Part shown: positions 1 to 11,009 of the stretch, piece by piece
Numbering within the stretch: the first letter of the stretch is position 1
Layout: the number at the start of each line of letters is the position of its first letter
Assembly (NCBI GenBank): GCA_015698045.1
Contig: BLAL01000300.1
Location: forward strand, 684,501-748,500
DNA length: 64,000 nucleotides
Direction: 5' to 3'
From: Rhizophagus clarus
Lineage: Eukaryota > Glomeromycota > Glomeromycetes > Glomerales > Glomeraceae
The notes under the pieces: generated by a model
The model's database searches: none
What the model was told of the DNA's origin: nothing
What the model saw: only the letters and a program-made list of their open reading frames with translations
Translations under genes and position numbers: made by a program

Positions 1-894
1 TTAATTAGATATAAGGGTCGACTAACATTTAATATGTAAAATCATTATTTTAACCACCATAAGAAATAACAGATATACTGTGAAAAATTTTTAACAAATA
101 TAATCTTATCTTAAAAAAAATTTAAATGATCGAAACAAAAAGATTTTTGCATGGCCGTACATTTTGATAATACTGTAAATTGTTTAAACGCGAGAAATTT
201 ATCGTAAAAACTTCTTATTTTGACTTTCAAAACTTATTCCAGAAAGACTGTCAAAGTATATCATTATAAAATGATACTACGTATATGAAGTGATTCACGT
301 GATTAATAATAAAATGAATACGAGGTATAAAGTTACAACGCAATTTTTAGTTCTTTTTTTTTGAATTTTGATTTATACTCCGCCTCTCTATGACTAAGCT
401 GCAGTATTTAAATTCGTTTAATTAAAATAAACTTATTTTGTATGTTTATAATTATTATAAATAAGCTCTTCTGATTAATGATTTATGTTTGTTGCATTCA
501 CTTGACTTTATATAATTTGTCGATGTCACGCGGTGGATTTTTCAAAAATAGTCACTTTCATGGTTAGATTCTGATGGATGTGATTTGATATCATTTAAGA
601 CTGTGAATTTTACTAATAAAATAAACACAATATTGCGCCACAATCAAAAACTGAACGCAACACACACCAGTGCTTTTATCAAATCTAGAAATATTCCATA
701 TTTCTTTTCTTTTTTCAATCACTAAACGGAACACTTTATTATTAATTTATCATATGGTAAAGCAAAGTACAAATAATAAAGCCTGGCGCATTATCCGCCA
801 TACTTTTTAGCTTATGTCAAAAAAAAAGAAAAAAAAAAAAATTACAACTAACTATTTATACGAAATAGTTTTATCCGATATCTTTTTATTTGTG
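1..894. other. Intergenic, no gene seen
   Basis: AT-rich sequence with poly-A and poly-T runs. No ORF, RNA gene or repeat pair could be supported here. Confidence 0.5.
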
Positions 895-1180
895 TGGAAA
901 GTTGATTATTGAAACGATTATGAAACAAATTCGTGACAATGTTTTGTTTTTATTATTACGTTGTGTAAAATTTCTACTGTATTACAAATTGCCTATTCTG
1001 ATCGGTGATACTAGTAATATTAAGCAAGATCGATATGACACAAACTGTAGTAATTGTGAAACATTGCATTGTCTTAACCTTTTTAATTCAAAATGTTGAT
1101 CGCATGTGTCATACGTACTGTACGTACGTATTCTAGCCGAAGTAACACAGTGATGAATGAAATGACCACAAAAGTTTTAA
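895..1180 (+). promoter_or_regulatory. Conserved upstream block of kelch gene 1
   Basis: Three patches recur in the same order upstream of all three kelch genes. They are a GAAAC-rich stretch (here about 910-945, about 450 bp before the ATG), a TCTGATC-type patch (about 995-1010) and a CTTAACCTTTTTAA/AATGTTGAT-type patch (about 1070-1105). The order and spacing suggest a co-duplicated promoter. That the block is regulatory is inferred. Confidence 0.45.
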
Positions 1181-1330
1181 GATCTTATAGCGCCACTGTT
1201 ATAAAGTTTTTAACTTTTAGTGCAAAAACTCAAGAAACTCAAGAATTTTAGAATGTTACACAAATTGCATCATTAAATATAACTTATTTACTTGTAACCT
1301 TTTTTTTTTTTTTTTTGTTGAAAAATATAA

Positions 1331-1361
<31 letters not shown>

Positions 1362-1371
1362 GAATAACGAA

Positions 1372-3302
1372 ATGCCAAAAAATTACCTAATTTATATTAA
1401 GTTATGGTTGCTGATTCAAATAATAATTGAAATAAATTGCCAAACATCGCCCTATGTGCACAAACGTCGAAAGGGACACGGAGCAACGCTTATTGATAAT
1501 AAATTGTACATTTTGGGCGGTGATAATAATGGAAAAGATTTTTTTTATATAGATTTTTTTGCCCCATTTAATACTCAAAATTTATCAATAAAAGATTTAT
1601 CAAGCATCAATACCATTCCAAAACATCTTAATGCTATGTCTGTGAAGGGTGGTGCAAATAATATTATATTGTTTGTATTCGGAGGCGGAGCGGATGCGAT
1701 TCACACCTTTAATCCACTAAATAATTTATGGATTATTCCAAAAATTACTGGTCAATCACTTCTTGCTCTTCTAGGAAGTTCGACGGGAACTATAGACTAT
1801 AATGGAATAATGTATTTCTTGGACGGATATTCTTCAAATATTGTTATTTTAGATACAATAAATTTAATTTGGAAAGAAGGAAATCCAATTGTTGTGTCAA
1901 AAGGATATGGTAGTACTTCCGTTTTATTGCCTGATAATAAGATAATTTATATGGGTAAGCAAGTGATTTAATAATTCTTTGTGATTCTAATATATTTACT
2001 ATTCCATATGCCATTTTATTTATTAGGTGGTACTAATGACAAATCAACACTCATGAATCAGATAAATTACCTTCTATTTGCTTGGAAGTTTTAATAATTT
2101 CTTTAATTTGAAGTATTGAGATTCCATATGCAATGCTTTGGTTTAGTTTAACTTATTTAAATGAATTATGTAGGTTGATGTATATGACACAGTAAACAAT
2201 AATTGGAGTACGAAAGTACGTTGATATAAATTACTAATAAACAACAAAAGATTTACTAATTAACATTTTCATTATTAAATATAGATAACTTCAGGAACAG
2301 TGCCTCCTACTAGATATGGGTTATCGGCTGTTCTTGGTATGTATTTAATTAGTAATATTATCACAACATTCATTAATATTTTAAGATTAAAAAATATATT
2401 TTAATAGGATTAGATGGTCAAAGAGTTATCATTTTTGGAGGTTTTGAAAATGATGTTACTAGTTTTCTGTCTTCAAAAAATCCACTTTATGAGTTAAGTC
2501 TAATAAATTTTGAATGGCGTATACCGAAAACTTCTGGTCAAACTCCATCATATCGAGCTTTCCATAGAGCAAATGTAATTATGAATTATATGGTGATAAC
2601 ATTTGGTAAATACAATTCTTTTTTTTTTAACGGTTATTATATTAGTTTAATATAATATTAACTAGGATATAATAATTTTCAATAGGATATTTTTATCAAA
2701 CTGAAAATGATGTTTTATTACTTCGTATTAGTAATCACGATGAATATATATGGACGAATGAATTTAATCCTTCATCAAATATAGTAATGCCATCAACACC
2801 ATCAACTTCGCCGTCAGCTTTACCAACGATTCCTTCTTTACAACAATCAAATAGCGATATGAAATTTACTTTTGGCATTATTTTTGGAACTTTGTTGGGT
2901 CTTTTTTTATTTATCTTTCTTGTATGTTTATGGACTTGTAGGAAAAGAAATGATAATAAAAATCAAGATAAGAAAAATGTTCATAATCAAGTACCACTTG
3001 GTAATGAAAATATTTATAATCACGGACGAGAAATAATAGAAGAATCATCCAGTAATGAACATGTTCATAATCATGGTCAAGAAATAATAGAATTACCTGA
3101 TAACGAACGTATTTTTAATCATGGACAAGAAATAGTGCAACTGCATACTTCAGATCCAATAATCAATAATAGTTATAATCACGGACAAGAATTAATTCAA
3201 AATGTTAATGATAAAACGTTTTCACAACAATATGTGCAGGAACTTGAACAAGAGATTAAATATTTAAGGGATGTAATTAATAATAAAGAGTCAACTAAAT
3301 AG
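1372..3302 (+). CDS. Kelch-repeat receptor-like membrane protein, copy 1
   Basis: A predicted secreted kelch protein of 508 codons in six exons: 1372-1954, 2027-2061, 2174-2215, 2285-2336, 2408-2605 and 2686-3302. The ATG at 1372 opens a hydrophobic signal peptide (residues 1-23, ending EINC). A kelch blade follows with the motif GHGATLIDNKLYILGG, then further beta-propeller blades. One membrane helix (about residues 364-390) is followed by CRKR and a cytosolic tail with four NHG(R/Q)E repeats and a terminal coiled coil. Exon order and phases match the two paralogues at 5225 and 19806. The oddity is intron 2: its donor reads CAG|ATAAAT where both paralogues have CAG|GTAT. Unless an AT-AG intron is tolerated, the transcript would run into a stop shortly after exon 2, so this copy may be failing. 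Ligand and function are unknown. Confidence 0.8.
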
Positions 3303-4804
3303 TTTGAATATTGAATAATAAATTATTTTTAAAAAATTATCATTATTTAAAGCTGATTAAATATGTGAAAACTTATTTAGAGATGAGGCGAAAAATAATT
3401 TAATCCGATTAGTGATATGATAAAAATTAAAGTAAATTTTTCATAATAAAATTTAAAGTAATACCTGATTAAAAATCTTGCCCCAATTTTTTATATGTTT
3501 TAGTCGCTTTAATTATATCCCAACATAAAGATTTTTTCCTTTATTATTTACAAGCGATGGAATCATGACTTTTTTTGTTTGTCTATTAAAATATATATTA
3601 TAGCCGATGTAATTATATGGTTGTCACAATAATGCTACTGACTATGTGTAACTTCATTATGAAAGTATTTTTGTAATACAAAAAAATGACACATAATCAC
3701 GTAAAAAATATTTATGATTTTTGTTATTAACCGTGTTTCGACCTAAAAAACTCAAAAAATTTTGAATCTAGAAAGTTTGAAATTAGTTCACGTTGTATCG
3801 ATTGGAAATAAATGGACAATCAATCAAAGATAATGTTTAAATACTCAAAGATTAAGAATATGATCGAGAATAGGATACACTCAAAGATTAACAAAAGATC
3901 AAGATATATATCAAGGCTAAATATCAAGAGTAAGACGCATTCCACTATTAAGAGTCCTCTTACAAACAAAAAACAAAGAAAAGAATATTAATAAATGTTC
4001 TTGAAGTAAAAAAAATCTGCTGCCGCTGATTATTACTATCGAGTAACTTAAAAAAACATTACTAAATATCCAGGACTGCAAGGAACCTTCAAGCTGACTC
4101 CTATAAAAAAAATAACTCTAAACATCCTTGAAATAAAAGACTACTCCCTCTTCTAACACCTATTATCCAGAAGTCTAAAGAAACCTCCAATTCAAATCAA
4201 TTTCTACAAAAAGGGTAGTAAATTTTCTTAAAAAAATAATCCTATCTTAAATTCAATACATAACACTTATCAAAACAGTAACACTATTCAAAAGTATGTT
4301 AATTGGCATATCACCAAGAGCAATCAAAAGTCATAGTTTATAGACGTCAAAATATATTAGCTGCAAAAATTTATTATCAGTTTGTCATTATAAAAATTAT
4401 TTTATAGTGCGATTTTATCATGTAAAAAGGAGAATTTTTGTTTGCTGATCATAGTCATGCGAACGAATTTAGTTTAATTTTGAATTTCCTCTTTAATTGA
4501 CACACTTCCAAATATTTCATAAAAAAGATTTTTATAAGCGTGATATAAGAGCATTATTAATAAAAAAAATAAATCTTACTAAAAAAAAATCATGCAATTT
4601 ATTAATTAGGAAAGAATATTGATATTATAGAAAAATTATCATTACAAAAAAATATTTACGATTTATTAAAAAATATTAACTTATTAGTAGAACTTACCGG
4701 GACCTTTGATCTAACCAAAAAAAAAATAATTAATTTAATTTAATAATCAATTTGATTGGACGCAATTACAATTTTGTCGTGGCGCAGTTATTTTTTTTAA
4801 AAAA
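3303..4804. other. Intergenic, no gene seen
   Basis: AT-rich, with scattered poly-A and poly-T. I found no credible exon, repeat pair or RNA gene between kelch copies 1 and 2. Confidence 0.5.
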
Positions 4805-5000
4805 AAACGTTGAAACAAATGTGAAACAATTTTGAAACAACTTTTGGTTACTCATCATGTATTTGTGTATCACTGAAGATTCTTAATAGTATAATTTATC
4901 ACATGATCCATTCCGATTTGATCAGACAATGAGCCCGCGGATCAGTTGGCAGACATTAATCTTAACTTTTTTTGGTCAAGAAAATTAAAAGATTGATTTT
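4805..5000 (+). promoter_or_regulatory. Conserved upstream block of kelch gene 2
   Basis: The GAAAC-rich patch lies at 4810-4848, the CACATGAT...CTGATC-like patch at 4899-4934 and the CTTAACTTTTTTTGG-like patch at 4955-4996. They occur in the same order and at about the same distance (about 410 bp) from the ATG as in the other two kelch genes. Confidence 0.45.
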
Positions 5001-5224
5001 AATTGAGTAAAAAATTCTTTCAATCACAAAATAAATCTTTTAATATATTCTGATCTTATTATAAAATCTTATTTTGTTTTTCCAATTTAGAAATTCTCCT
5101 AAAAAATGCACAGACCAAAGATGGAATGTAGCACAAATTGTGATGAATATAAACCTCAATTCTTTTTTTTTTTTTATTAAAGAAATATTAGAAAATTTTA
5201 AAAATTTTACTTTAATAAGAAAGT

Positions 5225-7158
5225 ATGATAATATTACAAAAGAATATTGTATACTATATTATTACATTATGGTTTTTATTTCAATTATTGGTTGAGATAG
5301 ATTGTCAAATGGCGCCATTTGTGCCAAATGGACGAGAGTTACATACTGCAACGTTCGTTGACAATAAATTGTACATCTTAGGTGGTTTAGCATTTAATAC
5401 TGGAAAGGATTTTTTTTATATCGATTTTTCCGTTCCGTTTAATACTCAGAATATAGTATTCAATGATTTATCAAGCATTAATACTGTTCCTTCGCATTTT
5501 AGTGCTGGGTCTGCAAAGGGTGGTGCAAATAATGATACGTTATTCGTATGCGGAGGCAGTAAAAACGATAATAGCGCACAAAATGCTCCTATTATTCCTG
5601 TTGTTCACACATTTAATCCGCAAAATAATTCATGGAGTACTCCAACAACAGGTGGTATCATGAATCCTATTCTTAAAGATGCTACGACAGGAGTTATAGA
5701 CTATAATGGAATAATGTATTTCTGGAATGGTATTGCTTCAAAAGTTATTACTTTAGATACAAAAAAATTAATTTGGACAAACAGAAATTCAACTACTGCA
5801 CCAAATATTGGACTGGAAAGTGCTGTTACTTTGTTACCTGATAATAAGATAATTTATATGGGTAAGTGAGTAATTCCGTAATTCTAATTTATTCTATTAT
5901 TATCGTTATTGTTATTTTTTTATTTATCATTTTAATCTTTATCTTATATTTTATCACTTAGAAAGTAGTATCAGTAACTTAGTACAGGTATAAAAATTTA
6001 AGTTTTCTGATTTAAGGCATCGAGAATATTTTTTTCTTAGAATAGAATTTTGCTCCAGGATAATTAATTAAAATAATTATTTAATTATTTATATAGGTTT
6101 ATATATATGACATAATAAATGATAATTGGAATATGATGGTAAGTTAAATGTAAATTATTTAATTATAAAAGATTTACTAACATTTTCATATTTAAATATA
6201 GACAACTTCAGGTAAAGTGCCTACCCAGAGACCAGGAGCGTCAGCTGTTCTTGGTATGTACTTTTAAAAATTAATATTATCATAACATTTAGTATTTAAA
6301 ATTAAGATGCGATTTTATATTAACAGGATTAGATGGTCAAAGAGTAATCGTTTATGGAGGTACTGCCGATCCTCTAGATTCACTTTATGAATTAAATTTA
6401 ATAAATTTTGAATGGCGTGTTCCAAAAACTTCTGGGAAAATGCCATCATCTCGAATTTCACATAAAGCGAATGTAATTGGAAAATATATGGTTGTATCAT
6501 TCGGTAAATATATTTTTAAACTATTGTATAACTTAATTTATACATAAATTTAACCAAAATATAAATAATTTCTTTAATAGGAACACCGGGTAATATCAAA
6601 TCAGATGAAAGTAATATTTTGTTACTTGATATTAGTAATAATGATGAATATGTATGGACGAATGAATACAATCCTTCATCAAATATAATACCATCGCCAA
6701 CTTTACCATCTCCATCATCAACTATAATATACTCTTCAATTCCTTCATCATCAACAAATCCTTCACAACCAACAAATCTTCTACAAGCACCAAAAAGTAA
6801 TTCATCAGTTATAATTGGTGCAGTTATAGGATCTTTGCTTGGTAGTATTTTATCATTCGCTGGAGGGTTTTTCTTATATAAGCAGTATAAAAATAGAAAT
6901 GATAATGTTGATTATGGACATGAAATAGTACTACCTAGAGATGAATATATGACTAATAATGAACCAGTAAATACTTCAATAAATAATAATTACTATGATG
7001 GAACTGCTAATAATGAACCAGTAAGTAGTAGTTCGACTGCTAATGATGGAAATTTATCATTACAAGAACTTAAACAAGAGATTCAAGATTTGAGACAAGT
7101 AATCTTACAAAATAATAATAAAAAATCCATGAATTTTTTTAGAAGATTATTTAAATAG
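5225..7158 (+). CDS. Kelch-repeat receptor-like membrane protein, copy 2
   Basis: The best-preserved kelch copy: 503 aa in six exons (5225-5861, 5962-5987, 6097-6138, 6202-6253, 6327-6503, 6581-7158). All introns have GT-AG ends and the phases add up. The ATG at 5225 starts a signal peptide ending in EIDC. The kelch domain includes the blade DNKLYILGGLAFNTGKDFFY and later LDGQRVIVYGG. A Ser/Thr/Pro-rich stalk leads to a membrane helix (about residues 388-411) with a GxxxG-like pattern, and then a cytosolic tail. That tail keeps one degenerate copy of the NHGxE motif (DYGHEIV) and ends in a predicted coiled coil (LQELKQEIQDLRQVI) and a basic end. The topology is that of a type I surface protein, possibly a receptor or wall-contact protein; no substrate can be read from sequence. 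Confidence 0.88.
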
Positions 7159-8126
7159 AATAAATATCATAGGTAGAACTATTACAATTTAAAAAATTTT
7201 TTTTTTTCATTCTTTTAAAATTAATATTTTACGCTAATCTGGGAGATAATTAATTAAAATTATCATAATTATGTACTGTATATAATAATAATTGAGTGGA
7301 TGATTATTTCATATCAATACAAAATATTTTCTTTCTATGAAATTAATTATACAGTATTTGCTATTTTTATTTTAATACAATTAAAGGTAAAACGAAGACA
7401 AGTACTCATTGAGATCAACAGGGCGGGCATACCTTATATCACATGTCGATCATTTACCGATCATAATATACTGTATGTGATATCACATTAACTTTGAAGC
7501 CTTATCCTATATACTAAATTAAATAATAATGTTATTTATATTAATAATTGCAAGTATTTATTTAATGATAACTTCTGGGTTATCAAAAATTATCATGATT
7601 TATTTTAACCATTGATTCTTGAATACCAAAGATCTGTAGCTTTGCCCGAAACTTCAAAGTTAACAGATAATTGAAATTTAAAATGCAATAACTTTGCCAA
7701 TATTGATTTGATCATAATGAATTTACAACCATTCTAATCCTCTCATTGTAATGGTATATAATTTATTAAAATCTAATCACTATATCTCAAGATTGTAAAT
7801 TGTGAATTTTGTATTATTCATTAATAATATCGAAATTAAAAGATAAAGTTACGTGGTGTTCACTTTTGCATGTTTGTTGATAAACGAAAAAACAACCAAA
7901 ACATCAATCTATTAAACAATCAACTTAATGATATTTATTAGTCTGGAGTGAAACGAAGGATTATAGTATATATTATACTATGTAAAGGTCACACAAAATG
8001 TAATTATAAAAATTCACATGAATTAATGTAATTTCAGTTAATTTACCTTCATAATAGTCAAATCAAAAATTATTTCAGTTTCTTATATTACCTAATTGGT
8101 ATTTTTTTTTTAAACGTGACAATATT
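7159..8126. other. Intergenic, no gene seen
   Basis: AT-rich, with no supported coding exon. It ends at the left tip of the palindromic element. Confidence 0.5.
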
Positions 8127-8280
8127 GCACCCCATCCGTCCGATCAACAAAGGATCTAACCCTACAATTAATGTCCCAAGTCTATAGCTTAAATCCTTTC
8201 ATGGTGAACCATGGTTTACATCTAATGACCGCATAATGGTGGACGAAACACATCCATTCAACATTGTCACGTGACTTCGC

Positions 8281-8500
8281 GGACAATTTTATCCGCATTT
8301 TCTTGGATGTGGACAAAGCATGATCACCAAAAGTGGACAATTTTGTCCGAATTTTTGCTTGGATACGGACAAAGCATGTCCACCAAAAGTGGATAATTTT
8401 GTCCAAATTTTTACTTGGATGTGGACAAAGCATGTCCACCAAAAGTGGACAATTTTGTCCGAATTTTTTGCTTGGAAATGGACAAAGCATGTCCACTAAA
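8281..8500. repeat. Minisatellite in left arm, about 55-57 bp unit, 4 copies
   Basis: Unit pattern: GGACAATTTTGTCC, then AATTTTTGCTTGG, then a variable TGTGGACAAAGCATG and CACCAAAAGT. Copies begin near 8281, 8336, 8391 and 8447. Open frames in all readings across it are by-products of the repeat. Confidence 0.8.
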
Positions 8501-9354
8501 GCAATCTTTGGGCTATTTTGGATTTTCCATAACCTATAATAATTCCAGACAATTCTTAAATTTCAGTATGCATCAGATCCTAATGTATGAACTACCTACA
8601 TGCATTGTTTAAAAGGAAAAAGTGAGGACATTATTGTTAATGATCTTTACTATGAAGGTTATTATCTTGGGATCATGATGGTTCTCATCATGGAGGATAT
8701 TATCAACCTCATATTATTGGAGAACCATGATGTCCTTACCATGAAGGATATTATTATTTCATATTGGAAGACCATAATGGTTCTTACTATAAAGAATATT
8801 TGTCCTCATATTTAAGGACTAACTAATAGTAATAATAAACAGCAAACAGCATAAAATTATAATTATATAAAATATAATAGAACACTCATATTTACCACTA
8901 GTAATTTTTAGCACCATTAACTTTAAAAAAACTATTTATACATAGTTAAAATTTTTATTTTGTATATGCTATTCTATAAATAAAAAATAAAAATATATCA
9001 ATTTTAAATATATTAAACATAATTTTACAACAACCAAATTGTAAAACTTCTAAACTTCTTCTAAATTTACATCCTATGAATTTAAGATTTAAGCATTTTA
9101 ACCTTTCTGAACAATCTTACTTAAGTGTAAAAAGACAATTTCATTTGGCTAAAGTGATTAAATTACACTCTGAAATTGACAAACAGAAAAATAAAAAAGT
9201 TAGACCATGATTTTTTCAATAAATATTATATTTAACAAATTTAACCTTATAAAAATTGAGAAATAGTACGCTAAAAGTAATGGTTTTCATGTTAAAAAAA
9301 CAAAAAAATTCTTATAAATAATATACATATGTATTATGTTGTTATTTTTAGCAA

Positions 9355-10022
9355 TTTCAACAAAAAAAAAAACAAAATAAAAAACAAAAAAGAAACATAA
9401 AACAAATAAAAATTAAGACAAAAAAAAAGAAAACAAAAAAGATAAAAACAAAAAAAAATAGTAGTAACAAAAAAAAATAAATAAAAACAAAAAAAAAAGA
9501 AAAGAAAATCCAAAAACAAGAAAAAAACAAAAACGAAAAATAGTAATAATAAAAAAAAGAAAATATGAAAATATGAAAATTTTGCATTACATACAGTAAA
9601 TGATTTGCGTGATTGTGTAAATTTTACAATTAACAGCTAATCACTTATGAACTTAAAATTTACACCATTTTTAAAATTAATCATACAATGATTTTCTTGA
9701 TCATTTTTTCTCACTTTTATTGTATTTAATTTTTCATATTTTTTATCTCTTTTCCAACCTTTTTTAATTTAAAATTTTATTTCCTTTATTTTTATTTTTA
9801 TTTTTATTTTGTTATATTTTGTTTTTATTTAGTTTTTTTTTTATTGTTATTTTTTTGGGTTTTTTTTTTGGTTTTAATATTTTTATTATTTTTGTTATTT
9901 TTGTTTATATTTTTGTTTGTTTATTTTCTTTGTTGTTTTTTTTTTATTTTTTTATTTATTTTTGTTTGTATTGTTGTTTGTTTATTTTCTTTGTTATTTT
10001 TTTTTGTTTTTTTTGTTGAAAT
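9355..10022. repeat. Hinge of the palindrome: A-rich and T-rich low-complexity tracts
   Basis: CAAAAA-rich sequence (9355-9560) faces its own inverted counterpart TTTTTG (about 9790-10022), around a unique core of about 200 bp. ORFs of Phe, Leu and Tyr are artefacts of these tracts. Confidence 0.7.
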
Positions 10023-10464
10023 TAGGGATGGCAACGGTCATGGTTATTAACCGGTCATGATCAGTTATGACTGTGACCAATATCGGTCGGTCAAAGGCTT
10101 CTGGCCAACTGTTTAACTGACCATTTTGACTGACCATTTAACTGACTGACCATTAACTGACCATTTAGCTAACTTTATCCATTTGACATTTCTTTTAACG
10201 AGTTTAATCAATAAAAAAGTCAAATAACATTTTTTTTGATTAAATTCGCTAACAAAAATACTTTTAACATTTTGTCTTGATTGAATTTGTTAAAAAGAAA
10301 AAAATGGTCAGTTAAATGGTCGGTTAAATGGTCAGTTAAATGGTCGGTCAAACGGTTGGTTAAACGGTCAGAAAAATGGTCAGCCAAAATGGTCAGTTTG
10401 TTAAAGGCCCTTAACCGGTTATGACCGACCGATAACTGACTGTGACCGACTGTTGCCATCCCTA
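10023..10464. mobile_element. hAT-type MITE, 442 bp, with 8-bp target duplication
   Basis: The ends are TAGGGATGGCAAC and its exact complement, flanked by GTTGAAAT at 10015-10022 and 10465-10472. An 8-bp duplication with TAGGG tips is characteristic of hAT elements. The interior is built of many short GGTCAGTTAAAT / GGTCGGTTAAA-like repeats in both orientations, likely subterminal transposase-binding sites. There is no ORF of its own. Confidence 0.9.
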
Positions 10465-11009
10465 GTTGAAATTACTAAAAATAACTATATAATATATATG
10501 TATATTTACTATAGGATTTTTTTGTTTCCTTTTTTTTTTTTATTTTTAATATTTTACATAATTTTTATTTTTAACATGAAAAACTGAAAACATTACATTT
10601 ATCCATATTTATAAAAAATCATGATTTATTTAACTTTTTTTCTGTTTAACAATTTAGAGTGTAATTTCATTACTTTAGTCAAGTGAAATTATCCTTTCAC
10701 ACTTAAGTAAAATTGTTTAACAAGGTTAAAACCACTTAAAACTCAATTTTTATAGGTGTAAGTATGTGCTATAATAGTGAAAAAAATGTGTTTTTATAAT
10801 GATATTAATTCCTAATTTTTTGTTCTGTTTCAAACCAACTTTAAAGAGTAATTTTACCATTTTATTAGTCAATGAAATCAACTTTTATATTTAAGTGAAG
10901 TTATTTAATGTATAAAAACTGCTTAAATATTATTTAGAAGTTTTACAATTTTGGTTTTTATAAAATAATGTTTAATTTTAAAACATTATAGTTAAAATTT
11001 TTTTATTTG

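Noticed and set aside
890-1099. 69-codon ORF upstream of kelch gene 1
   Set aside because: It lies in the conserved upstream block and lacks a matching ORF in the other two copies.
8182-8815. ORFs of 65-104 codons across the left arm, with mirror ORFs at 14044-14384
   Set aside because: They follow the 55-57 bp minisatellite in several frames and on both strands; no protein signal.
9334-10050. Phe/Tyr/Leu-rich ORFs on both strands
   Set aside because: They are translations of A-rich and T-rich low-complexity tracts in the palindrome hinge.
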